Part shown: positions 37,501-49,800 of the stretch, in pieces
How positions within the stretch are numbered: position 1 is the stretch's first letter
Layout of the letters: the number at the start of each line of letters is the position of its first letter
From: Taeniopygia guttata
Taxonomy: Eukaryota > Chordata > Aves > Passeriformes > Estrildidae
DNA length: 64,000 nt
Assembly: GCF_048771995.1 (NCBI RefSeq)
Contig: NC_133043.1
Coordinates: 6,565,001-6,629,000, forward strand
Direction: 5' to 3'
Position numbers and translations under genes: made by a program
Notes under the pieces: model-generated
Seen by the model: the letters and a program-made list of their open reading frames with translations, nothing else
What the model was told of the DNA's origin: nothing
The model's database searches: none

Positions 37501-40011
37501 TCCTCCTGTATGTTTACTCACATGTGCCTTTTCTCAGGTTGTGTTTTTCTTTTCACTTTTGACCAACCACCACCATTTTAATTAGCCTCCAGCTCCATCA
37601 CAATTATATCCTTATATATCCTTGCCTTTTATCTGCCTATCAGAGAGCTATCTGTCAGATTTAGGACGCCCCACAAAGCTGCTCCTCATGCTTTGAGTGT
37701 CCCCATTGACTCAGGACAGGATCCCAGGCTGTGGAAACCACCATCACATCCTCATTCTTCACTCGGCTTTGATTTACTCCTGACACCAGGAGTCCCAAGC
37801 TTCTCCTCTCTCCTTCATTGTGGTCTCCAGCCACCAACACAGCCCAGCACCAGGGGCTGGGGGCAAGTGACACCCGAGCAGCGTTGCCATGGGCGCAGAC
37901 AATTTGTCCCTCTGGGTTCCCATGGCACCAGGCCAGACACGCACTGGTGATGAGAGGGAAGAATACACACCAGCCAAGCTATTTGTAGCCCATCTAAGCA
38001 TCTCACAAGTTAAACAGCTTGTCTTTCTTCCCCCTGCTCCCAGCACCCATCCAGCTCAGGGGGCTCCCCACCCGCCAGGGCAGCACTCACGGTGCACAAA
38101 AGGCAAAATAATTGTCCTGAGTGACCTGGAGACAAAAATAAAATTCACCACGGGTGCTCAAGCGTGGCCAAGGGCAGAGTTTGGCTCCACTGAGCTGCCT
38201 GTTGGCTGGTTTTCATGTTGCAGTTTTTGGCATGAAGTCCCATCTTGGCCCTTGCTGCAGGCAGGGGTAGGGCAAGGAAGGACTTGTGCCCAGGGCTGGG
38301 GTGCAGCAGGACCCCAAAAAACCCATGGGGGAATTTCCACAGCCCTGGGAAGCACAGAACACTAAAGAGCACTCAGGAGGCAGGGCAGGAGGATTTCTCT
38401 AGACCATGGGAAGGATGTGGCAGTGGAGACTCGTCCCTGTGGCCAGGGACAGCTCCTGTCACCCTCTCCTCTGCAGGCTGACTTGAACAGGGCATTTTTC
38501 CAGTCTGGGGTGGTTCCCAAAGGTACAAAAGCTTCAAGCAGCCCATCTCCACATGCCACAGGAAGGCTCCCCGGGTCTCCCTGGGCTGTGCCTGCAGACC
38601 ACTGACCACCCTGCCAGAGATGAGGCTGCATCAGCTGCCAGCACTCAAGTTCTGCAGCATTTTAAACCCACTCTGATGTCCCATTCTGCTGGTGATGTCA
38701 GCCAAAAGGTATTTCAGCAGAGGAGGGGGAAATAGCCCAGCAGAAGCTTCTGGTGTGATTAAATCCAGAATAAACTTTGCATACAAATTAAGCATCTTCC
38801 TTCTTTAAACTGATCCCCCCTTCTCCAGGCCCTCAAACTGATATCACCCCTCAGATCTCCCCACAAGCAGGGGAAATCAGCAGCTAGCCAGTCTGCTGGA
38901 CATGGTGGTGAGAGCAAGAGGAATTAGTCTCCATAGTACATGAAAAGAATTAGGACTATTTAATCTCCTGTTCCCCTTATCAGTGGTCTCAAATATCCCT
39001 TTGAGAGGGAAACACAGTGGAAATTCCTGCAAATCTTGCCTACAGTTAAGGAATTGACAAGATTTTTCAGCTTTTTTTCTCTGTGTTTGAAAAATTACCA
39101 CATAAAGGAAACAATCTTTGGGGCACATATAACTCACAATAGTCTGAAACATTATCTTAAACTATTCGTCTGCTTCCTGCTTAAATAAGCATATTAGGAA
39201 TGTGTGTATATATTTCTTAGGCAGCTTAAAAAATAAAAAGAAGAGGTATATAGTCTGTCCTGCTTTTGAGGAGCATGTTGTTTATGTTGTTATAAGCACA
39301 GATCATATTTATGGCTGAACACTCTGTGAAAGTGCAGCCAGGCTAGGAAGCATTTGTTAGGTTTAATGATCTTTTATTTAACTGGTGCAGAAAAATGCAG
39401 CCCTTTGGATTGATTCATGACATGAATTGTATAGAAACCCTCTTCCTTGAGAAAAGGAAAACTTCAAAAGGTCAATCTGACATTTCAGCTTTCTCAAACA
39501 TCCAGCAGAGAGATGTTCACAGAGCAAAATCCCAGCCTGACAAGCTGGATGGGGTTAGGGCAGGGAAAGGCTAAACCACAGCCAGAAATACCTTTCAGGA
39601 CATAAAGGAGAGCCATTCAAATCACCTGGAGGGAAGGGAAGGGACCAGTGAGAGACTCCAAGTCAGAAATACAATTTATTAGGAAAATGAAAAAAGAAAA
39701 TAAAGTGCATGCAATAATATGAGAGAAAAACCACGGACAGGGAAAGCCAGAACAGCAAGAATTGCTTCACACTGGCCACATTCTAGGAAAATCTCTGCAT
39801 TTTCAGTACTTGGCAAGTCACAAGTTCAAGCAGCAAGTAAACAAAACATGAAAACCAAAACAAAACACTTAGCTACTTTGCCCTTATCTGCCTGAATTCT
39901 CCCTTTTATCCCACAGCTTCAGGGGAAACAAGCCTACAGGCAAAGGGAAGTTATTCCACAGTGCCAGTTTCACCAGCAGCATCACTCTGGCCTTCCCCAC
40001 CAGACAGCTTT
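34584..40011. other. intergenic, holds only the 46-bp tandem repeat
   Basis: No gene recognised. Sequence at 35.34-35.60 kb, just left of the 46-bp repeat, is CpG-containing and is listed as a candidate regulatory segment. Confidence 0.5.
35732..35873. repeat. tandem repeat, 46 bp unit, 3 copies
   Basis: Units begin GCCAAATTTAT at 35732, 35778 and 35824 and end in a C-rich ATTTCACCCCCA segment, with a partial fourth start at 35870. The copies are nearly identical, so the triplication is recent. Confidence 0.95.
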
Positions 40012-40071
40012 TGTCACAGCACATGTCACAGCCATGACACACAGAGTGTCACCATACAATTCCAGAGGGCT
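40012..40071 (+). repeat. unclassified dispersed repeat, copy 2
   Basis: Shares CACAGCACATGTCACAG, ACACAGAGTGTCACCA and ACAATTCCAGAGGGCT with the segment at 4573-4690, some 35 kb away. It is probably an undescribed or degraded interspersed element. Confidence 0.6.
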
Positions 40072-40590
40072 CTAAGCATCCCCAAACAGAATAACACCTT
40101 CCCTCATCAGAATGCTTCCAGCATCTGCCCATACAGAACCCAGAAAACTGGGTTCACCTGCTGGGTGAACTACTGGGTTCGCCTGGAACTGATTAATGTG
40201 TAAAATAAATTGTGAATGGGACAGTCAGGAGCAATGTTTTGGACCCACTTTTCATAGGCTGGGGGTGAACACACTTTTACTGTGGTAGGTAACAGAGAAG
40301 TCCCAAAGGGGAGCTCCACGAAACACCACGTAATGGCACTGTGAAAATTGGTCAAGATTAATTTTTCTGCCTACACAGCAGGATCCAGCCATGGCCAGTG
40401 GCTGCAAGAAAAAACTGAAGGTTATACCAGTGCCACTGAGCCTGGTGGGACAATTGTGGGTTTGTCTTTAGGATGAAAGAAGGAAATCAGTTTGGACTGT
40501 GTCAAAGCCCGGAAAGCACAGTGGGGAGATTTAATGAGACTTTAATCACCACTTTTAATGGGATTTGCTGCTGGTCCTGCAGGGCAGAGG

Positions 40591-40985
40591 AATCACAGAA
40601 TCATTCAGGCTGGAAAAGACCCTTAAGATCATCAAGTCCAACCACTGACCCAGCACTGCCCAGCCCACAACTAAACCATGTCCCCAAGTGCCACATCTGC
40701 TCTGTTTTTAAATCCCTCCAGGGATAAGGACTCCATCACTTCCCTGGGCAGCCTTTTCCAGTGCTTGACAGCTCTTCCCATGAAAAACTTTTTTCCTAAC
40801 ATCAAACCTAAACCTCCCATGGTGCAGCTTAAGGCCACTTCCTCTGATTCTGACACTTTTTACCCAAGAAAATCAACAAACTGGAGCTCCCTGTCCATCT
40901 CTCTGGGTTATCACTCTGTCCAGCTCCATCATGGAGAAGCCTCAGGTCCCCACTGCTCTTTCATGCCTCAGGTGAGCACCTGGCT
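40591..40985 (-). mobile_element. CR1 LINE 3' fragment
   Basis: The left edge AATCACAGAATCATTCAGG is the reversed CR1 3' terminus, followed by AAGACCCTTAAGATCATC. On the minus strand a degenerate reading frame (about 40671-40856) contains KHWKRLPREVMESLSLEGFKNRADVALGDMV, the recognisable C-terminus of the CR1 reverse-transcriptase ORF. The 5' truncation point is diffuse near 40.9-41.0 kb. Confidence 0.9.
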
Positions 40986-43900
40986 GTGGTGACCATGTCC
41001 AGGTGAGCCCTTAGGACAGCTTCAAAGGACCTGTGAGGGGGAAGGTGTCTCAGAAATCAAAACGGACACTGTTTTTCTCCATGAAAGATGAACAAATTTC
41101 ACCACTAGAGGATCAGCTTTATCGATGGTTGTTGTAACCTTTTCTCCTTCTTGGAGCAATTTTTCTCCTGAAGAAACAGCTGCCAGGCCAATTCAGAGGG
41201 ATTGCTCTTTCCAAAGGTGGAAAATGCCAGGCATTGTTTCCAGCCTGTGTTTGAAGTGGGGAAAAAGCAACTTTGAATAAGCTTTTGATGGGGCCCATGG
41301 CTTTGCTTGACCATAATGTCAGCTTGTAATTAGCAACAGATACCACTTCTGTCACTCCTGATGTTATCATCAGCCATCTTGCGTTTCAGAGTGAGGAGAG
41401 GCATGTAAATTATGGGCAATTTGGTCTCTGAAATGGATTTTATGGGGTTTTTTTTTCTGCTGGGTGACCTGGGAATCCTGGGGTTTGTTACAGAGATAGT
41501 CCTTGAGCCAGCAGAGAGGAGCAGGAGGAAAGCAATGAATGTTACAGAGCTGCTCCAGCAGATCCCTTGAGGAAACACATCCCTGCCAGCTCCTCCACGA
41601 AGGCAGAGCTGCGTGGTGGCTCTCACAGGGGCTGTGATTTTGAGACAGGAGAAGGTTTGGAAGGAGCCAATGTCCTTTCCTCTGGAATGGGGGTCTCTGC
41701 AAGGTGCCATTCCTACACCAATGTGCAGAGCTGGGTGGGAAGGGGGTGGCTCATGCCTGGGCAGCCAATGTAGACTTATTTCTGCTCAGCATCTTGCAGG
41801 TACTCATCTCACTGAGGTTCAGCTGGCCTGAGAACAACTGAGGCAATCTTCTCCCCTCATTGATAGAAAATGTTGCCTTCAATTAAAATTCAGTTTTCAG
41901 AGTGGAGGAAAGGTTTCCCAAAGCAGGTATGAATTTTTGTAAGGAAAACAAAACCCCCACACTCATGTAATTTCCAATTTTGACCAAAAGCAGTTCTAAC
42001 TTTTTCAGGGAAAAAAAAAAAAAAAAAAAAAAAAGAGCAAAATTTTTTTTGTTTCTTTTCTGGAGTGGGGTGGAGCAAGGGAAGTTTATCTTCTGCATCG
42101 AGTCCAGTGAGTTTGCCAGATCCCCTGGCACTGCTCTGCAGCTTAACAGATCCACTGCCAGAGCAGTGGCCCAGTATTTGATTTCATCTATTGCTGTACC
42201 AATTACCAAGTGTGCTGTTCCTCCTTGCTCTGGCCTTCTGCAGAAGGACTCACACCAGAGCTGCTCTTTACAAGAGCTCCCCAGGAGGTGGGCTAAAACA
42301 GAATTGGGCCCCACATTGACTCTGTGGTATCAAGCTCACCCCTTTTATTTGCTGGAGGAATTCAAGCATCACTCTGCTGCTCCAATCTTTCTATCTACCA
42401 CTGGCAAATAACACAGCCAGGAAGGTTATCTGCCTCAAACAGAAATAGCTTATGTTTAGAAAAGAATTAAAATTTGTTCCCTTTAGAGTTACAACCACAT
42501 CCTCAAAGCTGTTAACCTGAAAGTGAACTTCAGATAATAAAACTCTAACCTCACCCCTAGAGAGGAGCCAGCAGTCAGGAGCTACCTTGTGTTCTCTCCC
42601 CCTGTCTGCCCCATCGATTGCCTGATAGCACAGCTTGTTTTCCTTTTTTCCAAGGGAAGACAGCTACTAAATCTGTGCTCCCCATCCCTCTCAGCACTCT
42701 TGGGCTTCTCCACAGCTGCAACGCTTTTCCATCGGCCCTGCTCTCAGTTAAATAAACATTATGACACATACTGATTGCTTTAACAAACTTCACTGTTCCA
42801 CGGCCTCGGCAAAGCACGGTTATCTTTTTACAGGGAACATTCCTTTCCTGTTGCTATGCCTACTTCAGCACCATCCAGCGTGATAGCAAAGACTGCTGAA
42901 CAAACCCACAATTTCCAACCACTCCGTTTTGCTCATCTGGAAATAGCTGGGGAGGGGTGTGGGGCCAGGCTGGCGGCAGATCTGAGCTGTCAGAGCTCCT
43001 CTGCCACAGCTCATCCCAGCCAGGACCCGGCCATGCTGCTGGAGGCTGAACCTTGTCTTCTGAAAATGCCCCAGAGCTAAAAATGTTTTGTGGAGTGAGG
43101 TGGGAGAAGGAAAAGAGGGCTGCAGTCATAAATACTCTCCCAGCACAGCAAGGGAAGGTTGGCTTTATCCTCCCCATCAGGCTGAGCTCGCTGTTCTATA
43201 ATTTGCAACTAAATTGCAGAATCCAGAAATATTTCCGGCGAAATGGTATTTCACAGCCATTCATCATCGTCGTGCACAATTTCCTTTGCATGACAACCTA
43301 TGTTTTAAAACTCACAAAGAGAGGGGAAGCTGCCATTTGTTTTGGCCAAGCCAAAATCGCCCTTGGCCCGGGGCCTGCTGGTGCTGTGGCTGCTCACGGA
43401 GATAAAGCCTGGCAGGGCAGGTCCTGCCAGCTGGGCCAGGGCATCTCCTGCTCCACAGCTCACCCAACTTTGAAGAAATTGCATCTCAGTTGGCCTCTCC
43501 CAGCACAGAGTGGTTGGGGTTTTATTCCAGGACTCAGGCAGGGATTATTGGAGGCGTGACAGGGCTGGGTGCGTGCAGCAGATCCATGTGGAGAAAATCT
43601 GTTGTCTGATGTCTGGAACATCAGCTGAGCGTTTTTCCATTTCACTCTTTGCAGGCTGCACAAGGTGAAGATTGAACAGATGCATCCCTTGTGTTCATTT
43701 GCCTTTATTAAAGGAACAATGTACCTGCACCTTACCAGCAAGCCCTACACCTAGGGAAATACTGTGGGTTATAATGGGAACAAATTGGCCTTCCCTGGAA
43801 AAGAAAAAAAACATGTCCAAAGGATTTTCAGGTCCATCAGGATCAATTCTTTGCAATAATTCCAATGCTTTTTCTCACTGGTCAAGATAACCACATTGGA

Positions 43901-44092
43901 AAGGGCTCTTTCCCACCGTACCTTCTAGAACATGCTCTGCCCTGCCCTGGACTGGAGCTCCCTACCCCAGTCCCCAGCTCCTTTGTCAGACCCTGTATTT
44001 AAGATCAGCTCAATTAACAAGCTGGCACTACTGGTCCCTTTTTAAGCTTTTCCAGCCCATTTCCTGGGCCCAAGCTCTGCTGACCCACAGAA
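40986..44092. other. intergenic between two CR1 fragments
   Basis: Holds the A24 run and a CpG-containing AT-moderate segment (43.20-43.33 kb) that may be conserved. No exon is supportable. Confidence 0.5.
42011..42034. repeat. A24 homopolymer
   Basis: Uninterrupted run of 24 A, followed shortly by a T8 run. Confidence 0.95.
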
Positions 44093-44512
44093 TCACACAA
44101 TGAACAGGGTTGGAAAAGACCTTTGAGATCATCAAGCCCCACCTGTGACCTCACACCTCCTCATCTACTAAACCATGAGTGCCCCATCCAGGCTCTTCTT
44201 GCACTGCTCCAGGGATGGTGACTCCAGCACCTCCCTGGGCAGATGATTCCAGTGCCCAATCACTCAGTGAAGAAATTTTTCCTGATATCCAGCCTAAACT
44301 TCCCCCTGGTGCAGCTTAAGGCTGTGTCCTCTCATTTTGGGAAAAGAGACCAACCTGACTACATCTTCCAGGGAGTTGTAGGGAGTGATGAGGTCTCCCC
44401 TGAACCTCCTTTTTTCCAGGCTAAACAGCCCCAGCTCCCTCAGCTGTTCTTCACAGGGTTTGTGTTCCTCCAGCAGCCTTGTTACCTCCTCTGGACCCAG
44501 GGCAGATCCCCA
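44093..44512 (-). mobile_element. CR1 LINE 3' fragment
   Basis: Starts with the reversed CR1 terminus (AATCACACAATGAACAGGG, TTGGAAAAGACCTTTGAG). It continues through GATGGTGACTCCAGCACC, TGATATCCAGCCTAAAC, GGTCTCCCCTGAACCTCC and AGGCTAAACAGCCCC, all standard CR1 3' phrases in reverse. It lies about 3.1 kb from the CR1 at 40591 in the same orientation. Confidence 0.92.
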
Positions 44513-44586
44513 CGTTCTGACACCCCCATCCAGCCCTGCTCCACCCTGCACATCGCTCTGGGAGAGAGAAACCCTCTCTGGCTGGG

Positions 44587-44609
44587 TTTTTGTTGTTGTT
44601 GTTGTTGTA
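44587..44609. repeat. (GTT)n microsatellite
   Basis: Short GTT repeat preceded by a T run, about 75 bases beyond the truncated end of a CR1. Confidence 0.9.
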
Positions 44610-45513
44610 GGACACCTTGGCAGCCTCCCTGTAATCACTTCAGAAGTGCAAAACAGCCTGATCTACATCTCTGGTTCACACCTAGTTTTTCAATTATATT
44701 TTTGGAGTGAGCCAGATTCTTAAATTGCAAAGGATGTTACCTGGTGCCTCTGCAGTGAGGATCAGTGCTAATGCTTCCTCTCTTATTCTCCCATATGTTC
44801 TGCATTCAAAGCAATCCTAAAATCTACACTTGGGATAGAAAAATCTTCTCCCAGGAAGATCCTTTCAGTCTGACAATGGCATTTTCCCTCATCTGCTGTG
44901 AATGTCATTGCTGCAACGTTCCCTTTTAGCACTCTGGGCTGTAGCTCTATATTAGGCCAACAAAAATAATAAGTCCTAAAATGAAAACCTCCAGATGATC
45001 TTGGCAGAAACAGCACGTCCATCACAAATGGAAATCACATTTGATACTCCACAATGGCAGGAAACTCACCTGGTTTTATTTAGTCTCCATGCAACTATGT
45101 GCTATTGGCACTTCTCCAGAGTATCTTTTGAGAGGGATTTTTTTTTTTTTTAATTCTCAGTTAGTGTCTGTCTTTTCTTATCTAAAACAGCCCTCGTGTT
45201 TGATTTTCACTGAGGCTCTGTGCTGATTTTTTTGTTTGCCTACTGTAAAAAGGTATAAGGGAACTCAGCAATTCATGCATTTACAGCTCCGTTCCCACAA
45301 CAAGGTGCTTAAAATAAAGAAATTGGCTCAGGGTAATTGCTTGATATGAGAAAGATTATACAGGCAATGAACATCTGTATCACAGCTACAGTTGATGGCT
45401 CTGAGTTCTGTATCATGTGCCAGGAGCTCCCTGCCAAAAAAAATACTCAGAAAAAAAAAATTTCCAGCCCAACATATGCTTATATAAGACTCCTCCAGTA
45501 TGCAAAGAAGGTC

Positions 45514-45516
<3 letters not shown>

Positions 45517-45551
<35 letters not shown>
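45517..45551. repeat. A35 homopolymer
   Basis: Uninterrupted run of 35 A, the longest in the window. It has no recognisable processed pseudogene in front of it. Confidence 0.95.
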
Positions 45552-45553
<2 letters not shown>

Positions 45554-46856
45554 AAAAAGACAAGAGTGTTGAAATAACACAGGAAATTATGCAACTGATA
45601 CCTGAGCATTGCAGAGTCTATCTGGAAACCTCCCTATCTCACAAAGATTTGGTAAAATAAAATAAGTTTTCCTTCTCTTTGAAACTGAACTTGTTGATCC
45701 AGAGTCAGGTGGAGGTTTTGCATCAACGTGGCCACTGCAGGCCAGAGCAGCAGCAACACAGGCAAGTTTTGTGTCATTTTTGTGTCACCCCAACACTTGG
45801 GCACGGGGATATCCCCCTCCATGGGGGGATGTGACCCTGCCATGCCATGGGAGCCCCCAGGGCTCAGCAGGGACACTGCCTGATCCTTTGAGTTGTCTCT
45901 GGGGCTGCAGGGATTAAAGGGAATGGGGAAACAAGTTTGGAATTCAATCAGCTGTGAGTTTTTGCCAGAAATTTAAGCTGACCCACAGAAAACTAATTTC
46001 TGAGATGACTTCAAGAACATTTCCCACCCTGTTATTTCCATGTTTGCCTTTGACATCCAGGAGGGTCAGATGCCCTTCTTCTCCAGGAACGTCGCCTTTG
46101 GGGCTCTGTGATCCCCACCCAGCTGTAATCCCCAGCTCACCTGGGGCTCCCAGAAATTCACCTGGGAGGCTGAGGCAGAGGCACAGAGCCCACCACCCCC
46201 GTGGGTGAGCAGGTGAGGCTTCTGTGAGCTGCAGTTCCCTCTCAGCACATGGCAGGAGCCTGGCTGGGACTTGCCCGGGCACAGCACTGGGAGCTCAACA
46301 CCACATCCAGGCTTGCCACGGGGGATCCCCTTCCCACCTAGCAAAGAGGAGGAGAAGTTCTCAGTCTCCCTTGAGCTCAGGAAGGGGCTGCTGACCAGAG
46401 AGGCTCTGGATCTGCTGTGTTTTGGTGAAGAGCTCACCCATCCCATGACCAACCCCCCTTGCTCATGGTTTGTGTCTGCACTAAGGGTCTGGACACTGAG
46501 AGAGGGAAGAGAGAAGCATCAGACACCCAAACCTTGCCAGGTTTGCAGCGAGAGAAAGGGAAGGCAAAGGCAGGACAGGACCAGAACCATCTCCTTGTCT
46601 CCTGAAAGAAGTGCCTGCAGAATGCTTTGAGGGGAGCCCTCCTGGAGCAGGGAGTGAAGAAAGATTACAGGCTTGGCCTGGAGAAGTTGGAGCTGATGGG
46701 AGTTTCCACGCTAGCCAGAAGATCACCATGTTCTCGTTTAGCCTTTAGGAAGCCACACATTCAGGGGGATGCATGCCCTTGCCTTCACCCAGGTCTCTCC
46801 CTGCTCCCACCTCAGCTTTAGGTTGTCCTCTCCCCCTGGTCCAAAACCACAGCCCA

Positions 46857-46879
46857 CTTCCTTCCTTCCTTCCTTCCAG
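46857..46879. repeat. (TTCC)n microsatellite
   Basis: About five TTCC units in a pyrimidine-rich stretch. Confidence 0.9.
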
Positions 46880-49800
46880 CTCTGCTTCCTCCCCACCAGC
46901 CCATGGTGAACATTCGCAGAGCCTGCAGAGATATGTTTCTCCTCTTGGGCTGCAGAGCCCCAGAACTGCCTAAAACCAAATTAATAGCTTAATGTCAGGG
47001 AAAGAAACACATCCCCACTGCTGCCTTGCCAGGCCCAAACCCACAGCACCTCATAAACAGCCCCACTGCAGGATCTGGCCATGCCCTTTGGCTCAGTGGC
47101 ACCTGAGCCCCGCGATCATGAAGGAGCCCTTTGTACCTCTGAAATGCTGTGAGCTTGTGAAACAAAGTTCCAGCAGTCCCAAACTCCTTGGTGCCCCAGA
47201 AACTGAGTGAGCAGAGGGGCTGGGAGAGTTCCTGAGCTCGTCTCAGTGGGCAGAAGGAGGACAATCTAATCAGATGTGGATGGAGAACAAATAAAAACCA
47301 GCTGCTTCTCACCAGATCTTCTCCCAACTGGGGGAAAAAATTGCAAACACATACAAGAACAAGGGAAGAGGCACTGATGAGCTGTTATCTGAATTTATTG
47401 CCATCATCTGACCCACAGTGGGGTCTACTTTTTTTTCCTCCTTTAATTTATAACCCAGTTTCTCATCACGTCATGACATCACCCAGGGAGTTAGATTTCA
47501 CAAACACACAAACACATCTCACTGGAAACAGGATGAGCCCCTGGGCCATCCTGGGCTCTGTGCAGCAGCACCCCAGCAGCACTCCCCAGGCACCCTCTCT
47601 TCCAAAAACATCATTTGGTGTGGCCGTGACAGAGCCACCCATCCTTCAAGCTCTGAGGGCAGCTTGGGGGGATTTTTGTGCTGCTCCAGTCTCAGGCAGC
47701 ATTCACCCTCGTGTGCTCTTGCTCCACCCTCACTGCACTCTCCTTCCAAGGGCTGGATAGCTCAGCACTCCAGGATGATCTATGCTGTTTTCTTTTGGCA
47801 GTACAACATATCAAATCCTTCAGAGACTGGGTGGAAGCAGAGCTGCCTCCTCCATCACTGTCTGGAGAAGCCAGTGGTCAGCATGTCCTGACCAGCGCAT
47901 TCCCTGCTCCACGAGCAGCACTGCCCATGTGGACAGCCCAGCAGGGAGCTCTTGGCTTTCCTGAACCTGACATTGGAATGAGAGAGCTGCCATTCATTTG
48001 TCTGAATTCTCTGATATTTGTCTGCCTGCAGCTTCCCTTGGTGGGAAATCAGGAGCTGCCCCTCTGCACGGCGATCTCAGCTGAAAGGCCAAGGCCAGAT
48101 GGGCCTGGGGTTTAACTTTCCTCTGCTTTCAGAGGTGCCAAGGGGAGCTGCAGCTCAGGGCGGGCACGTGCAGAACACTGTCAGCATGGGCAGTTCAGCT
48201 CCAAACTGCTTTTTAAACCAGTTCAGCCGGACCAGTGTGAGACTGGATAGAAACCAGCCTCGAGACCTGCAGCAATAATGCACCTACTGAATTCTGTGCG
48301 TTCAGTAGGAATCCAGGCTGCTTTTCCCAACAGCTTGCCTTAGCCTGATTACCTGCAAAATCAATTCAAACCAGTGCAATGTGAAATGGGAGGAAAATGA
48401 ACTTCCCTACGATGTGCAGGCAGGGAGAGGAACACAGCGACTCCAAGCTTGTTCACCTTTCCTTCAGCACAGCCACGTCTGGGCAGGGCTTGTCCTGGGG
48501 CTGGACACCAGCAGGGCCAGCTGGGGGCCCCACAGGAGTCAGCTTTGAGTTGTTCCATCCTTTTCTGTGCACCCAGCCTAAAATCCACCCACACAACTGC
48601 TCAGCTCCAGACTGATGCTCTCATGAGCCCCCAGGCTCTCTGCAGCAGATTTAACCCAGATTTAATTCCAGATTTAACTCTGGAAGAGCTCCTGGAAGAG
48701 CAGGAGCAGCTTCCTCCAGCCCATTTGCCGGCTGGGATAATTCTTTCTGGCTGGGACTGATGATCAAGAAGCCATTCTGTCCTGAGAGGGCAGTGATTTG
48801 TTCTATAATGCTCATGGCACTGCTTCAGTGCTTGGCAATTCTGTCTTGTTATCACTGGTGGAGAATTTTACAGGCCACTGACAGACCTTCAAACGCAGCC
48901 ATTGCTGTGTGGAAAATCCAATTTGCTTTGCAAGTCTCCTGACACAAGGCCTTGTCTTCATGGTCCCTTGGCAAACCATTTTCAGCACATGCATTAGTTC
49001 ATGACCCTGTGATTTAACGGACATCATTAAATTTTAGCAGAAGAATCCATCACTTTGAAGGAACCCCTAACAAGTGTGTGACCTAAAAGTGAGACCTAAC
49101 ATCCTGGCATCTTCACACAAAAGGCTCCTTTTCTCTTAACATTTGGCTTATCTCCACGCCACTCCCAGGTCAAGTTCAGCAGTGAGCCCTGGTCCTCAAT
49201 GCACCATTGAGCTGCTCCAGGAAAAGCAAATCTCATCAAAGCAAAAAATGTAAATGTGCATTTCTTCGCAGCATCCCCCACTGCCAAACAGATAACAAGT
49301 TTATGTAGGCACAGGGAAAAAAAAAATCCCAATTTGAATAGTAATTGTTTGCTTATAAATTAACCCACAGAACTGTGCCTCATGCCGTAAAACAATTTTA
49401 CATTACATGGGCTTAAACGGTGGGGCTGCTATAATAAACTCTATGTTGAGTCACCAAATTCCTCGCATTCTTTGACTTCCCATTATGTCTCAAATGTCAG
49501 ATATTTCACTGGGGTAACAAGCAGTAGCAAGGCTGAGGGTTTGTGTGGGTTCTAATTGTAAAAGCAACATTCTCCTAGAGAAGGACAGGCGAGGTTCACA
49601 ACCCCACTGCAGCTTGGGCAGATTGGAGGAGCTTCAAAGACTCCTTGTCTCCCCACTGGGTTGTTTTGGGGTTTAAAGCCCCTCCAGTCTGGCTGAGGGT
49701 CTCAAAGCTGTACAGCACCCCCAGCCCCAGGTCATGGAGCCTCTGCAGGCTTTTACCTCCTCATGAAAAATGTGTGTGAGAGCACGGCTGCAGCCTGGGG

